Shown here piece by piece: positions 33,953-42,827 of a DNA stretch of 64,000 nt (positions are counted from its first letter, which is position 1; each line of letters opens with the position of its first letter). Position numbers and translations under genes: made by a program. Source of the stretch: Amycolatopsis mediterranei (lineage in GTDB: Bacteria; Actinomycetota; Actinomycetes; Mycobacteriales; Pseudonocardiaceae); assembly GCF_026017845.1 (NCBI RefSeq), contig NZ_CP100416.1:5069253-5133252 (forward strand), read 5' to 3'. The notes beneath the pieces were generated by a model. That model did not search any database. It was not told the origin of the DNA and saw only the letters and a program-made list of their open reading frames with translations.

Positions 33953-36900
33953 ATGCACCGCAGACTGCGGCGGCCCATGGCCGTGCTCGCCGCGCTGGCG
34001 CTGTGCTCCGGTGTTCCGGTTGCGGTCGCGCCGGCCGCCTCGGCCGCCGCCGACCCGGGCCTGGCCGGGCACTGGGCGTTCGACGACGGCAGCGGCACGA
34101 CCGCGGCCGACACGGCGGGCAGCCACCCGGCGACGCTGACCGACGGGGCAGGCTGGGGCCCGGGCATCCGCGGCGGCGCCCTGACGACCGATGGGTCCAG
34201 GGGTTTCGCCGACGCCGGGGCGCCGGTGCTCGACACGACCAAGAGTTTCTCCGTGAGCAGCTGGGTGAAGCTGGACAAGACGTCCGGCTACCAGACGTTC
34301 GTCAGCCTCGACGGTGCCCAGGTCAGCAACTTCTTCCTGCAGTTCCGTGACGATTCCCGCCGGTTCGCCTTCACCCGCCTGGCCGGGGACGCCCCGACCG
34401 ACGGTGTGGTCGCGTCGGCGAACTTCGATCCCGTGGCCGGCCAGTGGTACCAGCTGACCGGCGTGTACGACGCGGGCATGTCAACGCTGTCGCTGTACGT
34501 CGACGGCACCCGCCAGGCCACCGTCGCCGCACCCACCGCGTGGGCGGGCTCCGGGCACCTGGTGATCGGCCGCGGCAAGTACGGCGGCAACCCGGTGGAC
34601 TTCGTCGACGGTTCGATCGACGACGTCCGCGCCTACTCGGGCGCCCTGACCGGCGCCGGCGCCGCCCGCCTGGCCATCGCCGGGCACTGGGGCCTCGACG
34701 AGGGCACCGGCACCACGACGGCCGACGACTCCCTCGACGCGCGCACCGCCACCCTGACCGGCGGCGCGACTTGGGGCGACGGTGTCGTCGGCGCGCACGG
34801 CGTCGCCTTGAACGGCACCGACGCCGCGGTCGACGCCCCGGCTCCGGTCGTGGACACCGCGCAGAGCTTCTCGGTGTCGGCGTGGCTCAAGCCCACCTCG
34901 GCCGGCGGCTTCCGGACGGCCGTGAGCGTCGACGGTTCGACGATCAGCGGCTTCTACCTCCAGCGCGCCGCCGACGGCCGGTTCGCCTTCGCCCGCCGCG
35001 CGGCCGACGGTGACTCCGCCGCGTCCTCGGCGGTGTCCACGCTGCCCGCGCAGGCCGACCAGTGGCAGCACGTCGTCGGCGTCTACAACCGGGCGGCCGG
35101 CACGCTTTCCCTGTACGTCAACGGAACCCTGCAGCAGAGCGTCCCGTACACCACGCCGTGGACCGCGGCCGGGCACCTGGAGATCGGGCGCGGCAAGTGG
35201 GCAGGCAGCCCGGCCGACTGGTTCGCCGGCGGCATCGACGACGTCCGCGCGTACCCGACGCCGCTGACCTCCTCCGCCGTCGCCGCGCTGGCCGCGAGCG
35301 GGTCGTGGCACTTCGACGAAGGCGCCGGCACAGTGGCTCGCGACGCCTCGGCGAACGCCGCCGACGGCACGCTGAAGGGGGCCACCTGGACCGCCGGGGC
35401 GGCCGGCAAGGCCGTCCAGCTCGACGGCAAGTCCACTGTGGACATGGGCAGCTCGCCCGCGTTCGACACCGGCACCGGGTCGCTGTCGCTGGCCGCCTGG
35501 TTCCGCACCACCGCGGCGGGCACGCTGGTCGACCACGGCGACGGCTACGCGCTCGGCGTGACCGGCGGCAAGCTCACCGCCCGCGTCGGCACGATCCAGG
35601 TGACCACGAACGGCGGCGGGCTCGCCGACGGGAACTGGCACCACGCCGCCCTCGTCCTCGACCGCGCCGCCCAGCGGCTCACCGTCTACGCCGACGGCGA
35701 CGCGGCCGCGGTCACCAGCACCTGCGGTACGCCCACCGGCACGACGCTGGACGTCGCCGCCTGCCCGGCTTCGGGCACCGCGGCGGCGCCGTTCACCGTC
35801 GGCTCCGGCTTCACCGGTGCCGTCGACGAGGTCGAGCTGCGCCGCTTCCCGCTCACCGCGGCGCAGATCGGCACCCTGGCCGGGGCCAACCAGCTGGCCG
35901 TGGACGCCAACGTCGTCCGCGCCAACACCCGGCCGACCACCTACGGCTCGATCCTCGAAGACATCAGCCACTCGGTCGAAGGCGGCCTCTACGCCGAGCT
36001 CGTCCGCAACCGCACCTTCAAGGAGGGCTTCCAGCCCGGCAGCGGCGCGGGCGACACGCCGGTGCCGTACTGGTCGCTGGTCACCTCGGCGGGTGCGACC
36101 GGTGCCTACTCGGTCGACACCGCGAACCCGCTGAACACCGCGCTCGACCGCTCGCTGAAGCTGCACGCCGACGCGGTCCCGGCGGCGGGCCGGGTGGCCG
36201 CCGCGAACGTCGGCTTCTACGGCGTCGCCGCGAAGCCGTCCACGAAGTACACCGGCAGCTTCTTCGCCAAGGGCACGTGGACCGGCGGGGTCCGGGTCAG
36301 CCTGGAGAAGCCGGACGGCACGGTGCTGGCGAGCAAGGACCTCCAGCCGGTCGGCGCGACCTGGGCGCAGCAGACGTTCAGCTTCACGACGCCGTCGACG
36401 ATCACCGCCTCCACCGACAACCGGATCGTCGTGTCCCTGGTCAACAAGGGCAAGAAGGTGCTGGGCGGCGACGTCTGGTTCCAGCAGGTGTCGCTGTTCC
36501 CGCCGACCTTCAAGAACCGGCCCAACGGCGTCCGCGCCGACCTCGGGCAGAAGCTCGCGGCGATGAAGCTCGGCCTGTTCCGCGTCCCGGGCGGCAACTA
36601 CCTCGAGGGCAACACGCTCGACACGCGGTTCGCGTGGAAGAACTCCATCGGCCCGCTCGAGCAGCGGCCCGGCCACCAGAACACCGCGTGGGGCTACTGG
36701 TCCACCGACGGCTTCGGCATCCTCGACTACCTGAAGCTCGCCGAGGACATCGGCGCCCAGCCGCTGCTCGCGCTGTTCGCCGGCTACACCCTGAACGGTC
36801 AGCACGTCGACCAGGCCGACTATCCGCAGTACGTGCAGGAAGCCCTCGACGAGATCGAGTACGCCATCGGCGACAGCTCGACGACCTGGGGCGCCAAGCG

Positions 36901-37777
36901 GATCGCCGACGGGCACGCGGCGCCGTTCGACCTGCACTACGTCGAGGTCGGCAACGAGGACTGGTTCGACGGCTCGGGCAGCTACGCCTGGCGTTTCACG
37001 GACATGTTCAACGCCATCAAGGCGAAGTACCCGCAGCTGACCGTCATCGCGACGACCGGCGGCCTGCAGGGCGGGGCCGCGTCGAGCACGTCGACCGGGG
37101 TGCGCCCGGACGCCGCGGACGACCACTACTACCAGTCGCCGCAGTGGTTCACCGACAACTCGACCCGCTACGACACCGCCGACCGCAGCGGCCCGGACAT
37201 CCTCGTCGGCGAGTACGGCGCCCAGGACGGCCGGCCCACCGGCACCCTGGCCGCCGCCATCGGCGAGGCCGCGTTCCTCACCGGGCTCGAACGCAACAGC
37301 GACGTCGTCATCGGCTCGATGTACGCGCCGGTGCTGGTGCACGAGAACCAGGCCAGCTGGCCGGTCAACCTGATCGGGCTCGACGCCGGGAGCAGCTACG
37401 GTTCGCCGTCGTACTGGGTGCAGCAGATGTTCTCCAGCACCCTCGGCAAGCAGATCGTCACCAGCCGCCTCAACCAGGGCAGTCCCCTGCGGCAGGTGGT
37501 CAACGTGACCACGAAGAGCGGGAGGAAGACCTTCACGGTCAAACTCGTCAACCCGACTCCGCAGGTGCAGACCGCACGGCTGGCGCTCACCGGCGTCACC
37601 GCCGTCGACGGCACCGGCACGCTCACCACGCTCACCGGCGACCCGGCGGGGCGCAACAGCCTCGCCGCGCCGACCGCCATCGTGCCGCAGACCAGGGAGA
37701 TCACCGGCCTGGCCGCGACGTCGAAGCTGACGTTGCCGGCCAACTCCGTGACGACACTGGTCCTCACCGGCCGCTAA
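33953..37777 (+). CDS. Secreted GH51-type alpha-L-arabinofuranosidase with three LamG modules
   Basis: A protein of 1274 aa. A signal peptide (MAVLAALALCSGVPVAVAPAASAA) precedes three LamG/concanavalin-like modules at about 35-235, 240-440 and 445-645; the first two are close internal copies with the same IGRGK..G.P.D...G.IDDVRAY ending. Next come a CBM4/9-like sandwich (about 660-850) and a GH51 catalytic domain from about 850. The acid/base is Glu1002 in VEVGNEDWF and the nucleophile is Glu1087 in LVGEYGAQDG. The C-terminal beta-sandwich is the normal GH51 end. It releases L-arabinose from arabinan or arabinoxylan outside the cell. The ATG at 33953 follows AAGGGAGAG. Confidence 0.87.
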   Translation: MHRRLRRPMAVLAALALCSGVPVAVAPAASAAADPGLAGHWAFDDGSGTTAADTAGSHPATLTDGAGWGPGIRGGALTTDGSRGFADAGAPVLDTTKSFSVSSWVKLDKTSGYQTFVSLDGAQVSNFFLQFRDDSRRFAFTRLAGDAPTDGVVASANFDPVAGQWYQLTGVYDAGMSTLSLYVDGTRQATVAAPTAWAGSGHLVIGRGKYGGNPVDFVDGSIDDVRAYSGALTGAGAARLAIAGHWGLDEGTGTTTADDSLDARTATLTGGATWGDGVVGAHGVALNGTDAAVDAPAPVVDTAQSFSVSAWLKPTSAGGFRTAVSVDGSTISGFYLQRAADGRFAFARRAADGDSAASSAVSTLPAQADQWQHVVGVYNRAAGTLSLYVNGTLQQSVPYTTPWTAAGHLEIGRGKWAGSPADWFAGGIDDVRAYPTPLTSSAVAALAASGSWHFDEGAGTVARDASANAADGTLKGATWTAGAAGKAVQLDGKSTVDMGSSPAFDTGTGSLSLAAWFRTTAAGTLVDHGDGYALGVTGGKLTARVGTIQVTTNGGGLADGNWHHAALVLDRAAQRLTVYADGDAAAVTSTCGTPTGTTLDVAACPASGTAAAPFTVGSGFTGAVDEVELRRFPLTAAQIGTLAGANQLAVDANVVRANTRPTTYGSILEDISHSVEGGLYAELVRNRTFKEGFQPGSGAGDTPVPYWSLVTSAGATGAYSVDTANPLNTALDRSLKLHADAVPAAGRVAAANVGFYGVAAKPSTKYTGSFFAKGTWTGGVRVSLEKPDGTVLASKDLQPVGATWAQQTFSFTTPSTITASTDNRIVVSLVNKGKKVLGGDVWFQQVSLFPPTFKNRPNGVRADLGQKLAAMKLGLFRVPGGNYLEGNTLDTRFAWKNSIGPLEQRPGHQNTAWGYWSTDGFGILDYLKLAEDIGAQPLLALFAGYTLNGQHVDQADYPQYVQEALDEIEYAIGDSSTTWGAKRIADGHAAPFDLHYVEVGNEDWFDGSGSYAWRFTDMFNAIKAKYPQLTVIATTGGLQGGAASSTSTGVRPDAADDHYYQSPQWFTDNSTRYDTADRSGPDILVGEYGAQDGRPTGTLAAAIGEAAFLTGLERNSDVVIGSMYAPVLVHENQASWPVNLIGLDAGSSYGSPSYWVQQMFSSTLGKQIVTSRLNQGSPLRQVVNVTTKSGRKTFTVKLVNPTPQVQTARLALTGVTAVDGTGTLTTLTGDPAGRNSLAAPTAIVPQTREITGLAATSKLTLPANSVTTLVLTGR

Positions 37778-37781
37778 GACC

Positions 37782-37823
37782 CCGGGACGCGGCGCGTTCA
37801 CCGCCGCCCGCGCCGCGTCCCGG
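37782..37823 (+). terminator. Intra-operon hairpin before araB
   Basis: A perfect 15-bp GC stem (37782-37796 with 37809-37823) and a 12-base loop, 4 bases past the arabinofuranosidase stop. It lacks a T-run and ends just before the araB AGGAGG site. It probably acts as an attenuator or mRNA stabiliser separating the large secreted enzyme from araBDA. Confidence 0.65.
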
Positions 37824-37847
37824 TCACCAACCAGGAGGGAAGACACC

Positions 37848-39497
37848 GTGGGAGAACCACTCACCGTCGGCGTCGACTTCGGCACGCTGTCGGGCCGCGC
37901 GGTGGTCGTGCGCGTGGCTGATGGGGCCGAACTCGGCTCCGGCGTCTTCGAGTACCCGCACGGGGTGCTCGACGAGACGCTGCCCGCCACGGGCCGCGCG
38001 TTGCCGCCGGAATGGGCGCTGCAGGTGCCGGCGGACTACGTCGGGGTGCTGCGCAACGCCGTCCCGGCGGCGCTGCGGGACGCCGGCGTCGACGCGGCCG
38101 ACGTCGTCGGCATCGCCACCGACTTCACCGCGTGCACGATGGTGCCGACGACCGCGGACGGGACGCCGCTGTGCGAACTGCCCGAGTTCGAGGGCAACCC
38201 GCACGCGTACGTGAAGCTCTGGAAGCACCACTCGGCGCAGCCGCAGGCCGTGCGGATCAACGACCTGGCCCGCGCCCGCGGCGAGAAGTGGCTCCCGCGC
38301 TACGGCGGGCTGATCTCCTCGGAGTGGGAGTTCGCGAAGGCCTTGGAGCTGTTCGAAGAAGCGCCCGAGGTCTACGCCGCCATGCGGCACTGGGTGGAGG
38401 CGGCCGACTGGATCGTCTGGCAGCTCGCCGGCACCTACGTCCGCAACGCCTGCACGGCCGGCTACAAGGGCATCCTGCAGGACGGCCAGTACCCCAGCCG
38501 CGACTTCCTCCGCGAGCTCGCCCCCGGCTTCGAGTCCTTCGTGGCCGACAAGCTGGAGCACCCGCTGGGCCAGCTGGGCTCCCGCGTCGGGTCGCTGACC
38601 GCGGAAGCCGCGGCCTGGACCGGGCTGCCCGAGGGCATCGCGGTCGCGGTCGGCAACGTCGACGCGCACGTCACCGCGCCCGCCGCCCAGGCCGTCGAGC
38701 CCGGGCAGATGGTGGCGATCATGGGCACCTCGACCTGTCACGTGATGAACGGCGCCGAGCTGCGCGAGGTCCCCGGCATGTGCGGGGTCGTCGAGGGCGG
38801 CATCGTGGCCGGGCTCTGGGGGTACGAGGCCGGCCAGAGCGGTGTCGGCGACATCTTCGGCTGGTTCGTCGAGCACGGCGTCCCGGCGTCCTACGAAGGG
38901 CACGAGCACCTCACCCGCCTCGCCGCCCAGCAGGAGATCGGCGAACACGGCCTGATCGCGCTGGACTGGCACAGCGGCAACCGGTCGGTGCTGGTCGACC
39001 ACGAGCTCTCCGGCGTGGTCGTCGGGCAGACGCTCGCCACCCGCGCCGAGGACGTCTACCGCGCGCTGCTGGAGGCCACCGCCTTCGGCACCCGGAAGAT
39101 CATCGAAACGTTCAACGCCGCCGGTGTCCCGGTCACCGAGCTGATCATCGCGGGCGGGCTGACGAAGAACGCGCTGCTCATGCAGATCTACGCCGACGTC
39201 ACCAACCTCCCGCTGTCGGTGATCGGCTCGGCGCAGGGACCCGCGCTCGGCTCGGCCATCCACGCGGCCGTCGCCGCCGGGGCCCACGCGGACATCCGCG
39301 CGGCCGCCGCCGCGATGGGCTCGGTCGAGCGCGCGGTGTACCGGCCGGTGCCCGCGCACGTCGCCGCCTACGACGAGCTGTACGCCGAATACACGCAGCT
39401 GCACGACTACTTCGGCCGGGGCGGCAACGATGTCATGCACCGCCTGGCCGCCCGCCGCCGTGCCGTTTCGAAGGCCGTCGCGAAAGGACAGTCCTGA
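37848..39497 (+). CDS. araB: Ribulokinase
   Basis: A protein of 549 aa of the FGGY kinase family and the AraB type by length and sequence. It has the N-terminal phosphate loop VDFGTLSGRAVVV, EGNPHAYVKLWKHHSAQPQA, IMGTSTCHVM and C-terminal ATP-site EATAFGTRKIIETFNAAGVPVTELIIAGG. It phosphorylates L-ribulose to L-ribulose-5-phosphate in the cytoplasm. GTG 37848 has AGGAGGGA. The stop overlaps araD (TGATG), so araB and araD are coupled. Gene order B-D-A. Confidence 0.95.
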   Translation: MGEPLTVGVDFGTLSGRAVVVRVADGAELGSGVFEYPHGVLDETLPATGRALPPEWALQVPADYVGVLRNAVPAALRDAGVDAADVVGIATDFTACTMVPTTADGTPLCELPEFEGNPHAYVKLWKHHSAQPQAVRINDLARARGEKWLPRYGGLISSEWEFAKALELFEEAPEVYAAMRHWVEAADWIVWQLAGTYVRNACTAGYKGILQDGQYPSRDFLRELAPGFESFVADKLEHPLGQLGSRVGSLTAEAAAWTGLPEGIAVAVGNVDAHVTAPAAQAVEPGQMVAIMGTSTCHVMNGAELREVPGMCGVVEGGIVAGLWGYEAGQSGVGDIFGWFVEHGVPASYEGHEHLTRLAAQQEIGEHGLIALDWHSGNRSVLVDHELSGVVVGQTLATRAEDVYRALLEATAFGTRKIIETFNAAGVPVTELIIAGGLTKNALLMQIYADVTNLPLSVIGSAQGPALGSAIHAAVAAGAHADIRAAAAAMGSVERAVYRPVPAHVAAYDELYAEYTQLHDYFGRGGNDVMHRLAARRRAVSKAVAKGQS

Positions 39498-40174
39498 TGT
39501 CGCTGACCGGTGAAGTGCTCGACACCGTCGCCGAACTCCGGGAGACGGTCGCGAAGCTGCACGGCGAGCTGACCCGCAACGAGCTGGTCATCTGGACCGC
39601 GGGCAACGTCTCGGCGCGGGTCCCGGGCCGGGACCTGCTGGTCATCAAGCCGTCGGGGGTGTCCTACGACGACCTGTCCGCCGACACCATGGTCGTCACC
39701 GACCTGGACGGCGAGCTGGTCGAAGGCGACCTCGCGCCGTCGTCGGACACCGCCGCGCACGCCTACGTCTACCGGCACATGCCGGAGATCGGCGGCGTCG
39801 TGCACACGCACTCGACCTACGCCACGGCGTGGGCGGCCCGCGGCGAACCGATCCCGTGCGTGCTGACGATGATCGCCGACGAGTTCGGCGGGGACATCCC
39901 GGTCGGGCCGTTCGCCCTGATCGGCGACGACTCCATCGGCCGCGGCATCGTCGAAACGCTTCGCTCGAGCCGCTCGCGCGCGGTGCTGATGCGCAACCAC
40001 GGCCCGTTCACCGTCGGCCGCACCGCCCGCGACGCGGTCAAGGCCGCGGTGATGGTCGAGGACGTGGCCCGCACCGTCCACAAGGCCTTCGAGCTCGGCA
40101 CGCCCGAACCCCTCCCGCCCGAGGACGTCGACCGGCTCTACGCCCGGTACCAGAACGTCTACGGCCAGCACTGA
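39497..40174 (+). CDS. araD: L-ribulose-5-phosphate 4-epimerase
   Basis: A protein of 225 aa, class II aldolase/adducin fold. Zinc ligands are in GGVVHTHSTYAT. Phosphate-binding TAGNVSARV and IKPSGVSYDD, and the RNHGPFTVG third-histidine segment are in order. It makes D-xylulose-5-phosphate for the pentose phosphate pathway. It is overlapped by one base with araB and followed by araA after 17 bases. Confidence 0.95.
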   Translation: MSLTGEVLDTVAELRETVAKLHGELTRNELVIWTAGNVSARVPGRDLLVIKPSGVSYDDLSADTMVVTDLDGELVEGDLAPSSDTAAHAYVYRHMPEIGGVVHTHSTYATAWAARGEPIPCVLTMIADEFGGDIPVGPFALIGDDSIGRGIVETLRSSRSRAVLMRNHGPFTVGRTARDAVKAAVMVEDVARTVHKAFELGTPEPLPPEDVDRLYARYQNVYGQH

Positions 40175-40191
40175 TCTTCCCAAGGAGAACG

Positions 40192-41691
40192 ATGACTTCG
40201 GCATCGAAACCCCAGCTCTGGTTCCTCACCGGCAGCCAGGCCCTCTACGGCGAGGAGACCCTCGAGCAGGTCGCCGGCCAGTCGCTGCGCATCCAGCAGC
40301 TGCTGACCGCCTCGGGCGCGCTCCCGGCCGAGATCGTCGGCAAGCCGGTGCTGACCGAGGCCTCCTCGATCCGCCGCGTGCTGCAGGAGGCCAACGCCGA
40401 CGCCGCCTGCGTCGGCGTGATCGCGTGGATGCACACCTTCTCGCCCGCGAAGATGTGGATCACCGGGCTCGACGCGCTGCGCAAGCCGCTGCTGCACCTG
40501 CACACGCAGCTCAACGAGGCGCTCCCGTGGTCCACCATCGACATGGACTTCATGAACCTCAACCAGGCCGCGCACGGCGACCGGGAGTTCGGGTTCATCC
40601 AGACCCGCTTGGGCGTGCCGCGCAAGACCGTCGCCGGGCACGTGTCCGACCCGGCCGTCGTCGCGCGGATCGACGCGTGGGCGCGGGCCGCGATCGGCGC
40701 CGACCACCTGCGGAACCTGCGGCTGGCCCGGTTCGGCGACAACATGCGCGACGTCGCCGTCACCGAAGGCGACAAGGTCGAGGCCGAACTGCGCTTCGGC
40801 GTCTCGGTCAACACCTACGGCGTGAACGACCTGGTCGAGCTCGTGGACGCGGTGTCGAACGTGGACGAACTGGTGGCCGCCTACGCCGCGGACTACGACC
40901 TCGTCGACGACCTGGCGGCCGGGGGAGCGCGGCACGAGTCGCTGCAGTACGCCGCCCGCATCGAGGCCGGGCTGCGGAAGTTCCTCACCGACGGCGGCTT
41001 CGGCGCGTTCACCACGAACTTCGAGGACCTCGGCGGGCTGCGGCAGCTGCCCGGCCTCGCGGTGCAGCGCCTGATGGCCGACGGCTACGGCTTCGGCGGC
41101 GAGGGCGACTGGAAGACCTCGGCGCTGCTCGCCGCGGTCAAGGCGATGGGCGTCGGCAAGACCCGCGGCACGTCGTTCATGGAGGACTACACCTACCACT
41201 TCGGGCCGGGCAAGCCGAAGATCCTCGGCGCCCACATGCTGGAGGTCTGCCCGAGCATCGCCGCCGCCAAGCCGTCCTGCGAGATCCACGCGCTGGGCAT
41301 CGGCGGCCGCGAGGACCCGGTCCGGCTGGTGTTCGACGCCGCGCCCGGCCCCGGCGTCGTCCTCGGCCTGGTCGACCTCGGCGACCGGTTCCGGCTGGTG
41401 GCCAACGAGATCGACGTCGTCGCGCCGGACGAGCCGCTGCCCAACCTGCCGGTCGCCCGCGCGGTCTGGGAGCCGGCGCCGTCGCTGGCGACGTCCGCGG
41501 AATCGTGGATCACCGCGGGCGGCCCGCACCACACCGTGCTCACCCAGGCCGTGGGCACCGAGACCCTGCGCGACTTCGCGAACCTGCTCGGCGTGGAACT
41601 GCTGGTCATCGACAAGGACACGACCCCGCACGACTTCGCCGACCGCATCCGGTGGAACCAGGCCTACCACCGGCTTGCCCAGGGTTTCTGA
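40192..41691 (+). CDS. araA: L-arabinose isomerase
   Basis: A protein of 499 aa, the expected length. Family landmarks are LWFLTGSQALYGEETL at the start, WMHTFSPAKMWI, LHTQLNEALPW, the metal-binding Glu segment GEGDWKTSALLAAVKAM, the second Glu in FMEDYTYHF, and the C-terminal HHTVLTQAVGTETL. It interconverts L-arabinose and L-ribulose, the first catabolic step. The ATG at 40192 has AAGGAGAA upstream. Followed after 29 bases by the second sugar-binding protein. Confidence 0.96.
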   Translation: MTSASKPQLWFLTGSQALYGEETLEQVAGQSLRIQQLLTASGALPAEIVGKPVLTEASSIRRVLQEANADAACVGVIAWMHTFSPAKMWITGLDALRKPLLHLHTQLNEALPWSTIDMDFMNLNQAAHGDREFGFIQTRLGVPRKTVAGHVSDPAVVARIDAWARAAIGADHLRNLRLARFGDNMRDVAVTEGDKVEAELRFGVSVNTYGVNDLVELVDAVSNVDELVAAYAADYDLVDDLAAGGARHESLQYAARIEAGLRKFLTDGGFGAFTTNFEDLGGLRQLPGLAVQRLMADGYGFGGEGDWKTSALLAAVKAMGVGKTRGTSFMEDYTYHFGPGKPKILGAHMLEVCPSIAAAKPSCEIHALGIGGREDPVRLVFDAAPGPGVVLGLVDLGDRFRLVANEIDVVAPDEPLPNLPVARAVWEPAPSLATSAESWITAGGPHHTVLTQAVGTETLRDFANLLGVELLVIDKDTTPHDFADRIRWNQAYHRLAQGF

Positions 41692-41720
41692 AAAGGCTTC
41701 TGAGAAAGGAAGAAAGAACG

Positions 41721-42827
41721 ATGAAGTTCACCAGAGGAATCGCGGCGATCGCTGCCGCGGGGCTTGTGCTCACGCTCTCGGCGTGCGGTTCGAGCCAGAA
41801 AACGGCGGACCAGGCGGGGACGCCGTCGGGCGCCAGCGCCGCGGGCAGCCTGGTCGGCGTCACCATGCCGACGAAGTCGTCGGAGCGCTGGATCCACGAC
41901 GGCGACAACATCAAGGCCGCCCTGGAGAAGCTCGGCTACAAGGTCGACCTCCAGTACGCCGAGAACGACATCCCCACCCAGGTGAACCAGATCGAGAACC
42001 AGATCACCAAGGGCGCCAAGGTCCTGATCATCGCCTCGATCGACGGCACCGCCATCACCACCCAGCTGCAGGAAGCGGCCGACAAGAAGATCCCGGTCAT
42101 CGCCTACGACCGGCTGATCCGCAATTCACCGAACGTCGACTACTACGCCACCTTCGACAACTTCAAGGTCGGCGTCGAGCAGGCGAACTCGCTGGTCAAG
42201 GGCCTGGGAGACGGGCCGGGGCCGTTCAACATCGAGCTGTTCGCCGGTTCCCCGGACGACAACAACGCGACCTTCTTCTTCAACGGCGCGATGTCCGTCC
42301 TGAAGCCCCTGATGGACAGCGGCAAGCTGGTCGTCAAGAGCGGGCAGACCGACTTCGCCCGCGCGGCCATCCTGCGCTGGGACCCGGCCACCGCGCAGCG
42401 GCGCATGGAGGACCTGCTCACCAAGACCTACACCGGTGGCGCGAAGGTCGCGGGTGTGCTTTCGCCGTACGACGGCCTGTCGATCGGCATCCTGTCGGCG
42501 CTGAAGAGCAACGGCTACGGCACCGCCGGCCAGCCCTACCCGATCGTCACCGGGCAGGACGCCGAGGTCGCCTCGGTCAAGTCGATCATCGCCGGTGAGC
42601 AGTACTCGACGATCTTCAAGGACACCCGCATCCTCGCCGACACCACGGTGAAGATGGCCGACGCGGTGCTCAAGGGCGGCAAGCCCGAGGTCAACAACAC
42701 GAAGGACTACGACAACGGCAAGAAGGTCGTCCCGTCCTTCCTGCTGCAGCCGGTCACCGTGGACAAGGCCAACTACCAGAAGGAACTGGTCGACTCGGGC
42801 TACTACACGGCAGGTCAGCTGAAATGA
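41721..42827 (+). CDS. chvE: Multiple-monosaccharide ABC substrate-binding lipoprotein, ChvE-like
   Basis: A protein of 368 aa. The lipoprotein box is LTLSAC-GS. The mature protein matches the ChvE/XylF-type pattern (VGVTMPTKSSERWIHDGDNIKAALEKLGYKVDLQYAENDIPTQVNQIENQI, VIAYDRLIRNSPNVDYYATFDN, ELFAGSPDDNNA). ChvE-type proteins bind several aldoses, including L-arabinose and galactose in pyranose form. It therefore complements the furanose-type YtfQ encoded in the same operon. The stop overlaps mmsA by ATGA. Confidence 0.9.
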   Translation: MKFTRGIAAIAAAGLVLTLSACGSSQKTADQAGTPSGASAAGSLVGVTMPTKSSERWIHDGDNIKAALEKLGYKVDLQYAENDIPTQVNQIENQITKGAKVLIIASIDGTAITTQLQEAADKKIPVIAYDRLIRNSPNVDYYATFDNFKVGVEQANSLVKGLGDGPGPFNIELFAGSPDDNNATFFFNGAMSVLKPLMDSGKLVVKSGQTDFARAAILRWDPATAQRRMEDLLTKTYTGGAKVAGVLSPYDGLSIGILSALKSNGYGTAGQPYPIVTGQDAEVASVKSIIAGEQYSTIFKDTRILADTTVKMADAVLKGGKPEVNNTKDYDNGKKVVPSFLLQPVTVDKANYQKELVDSGYYTAGQLK

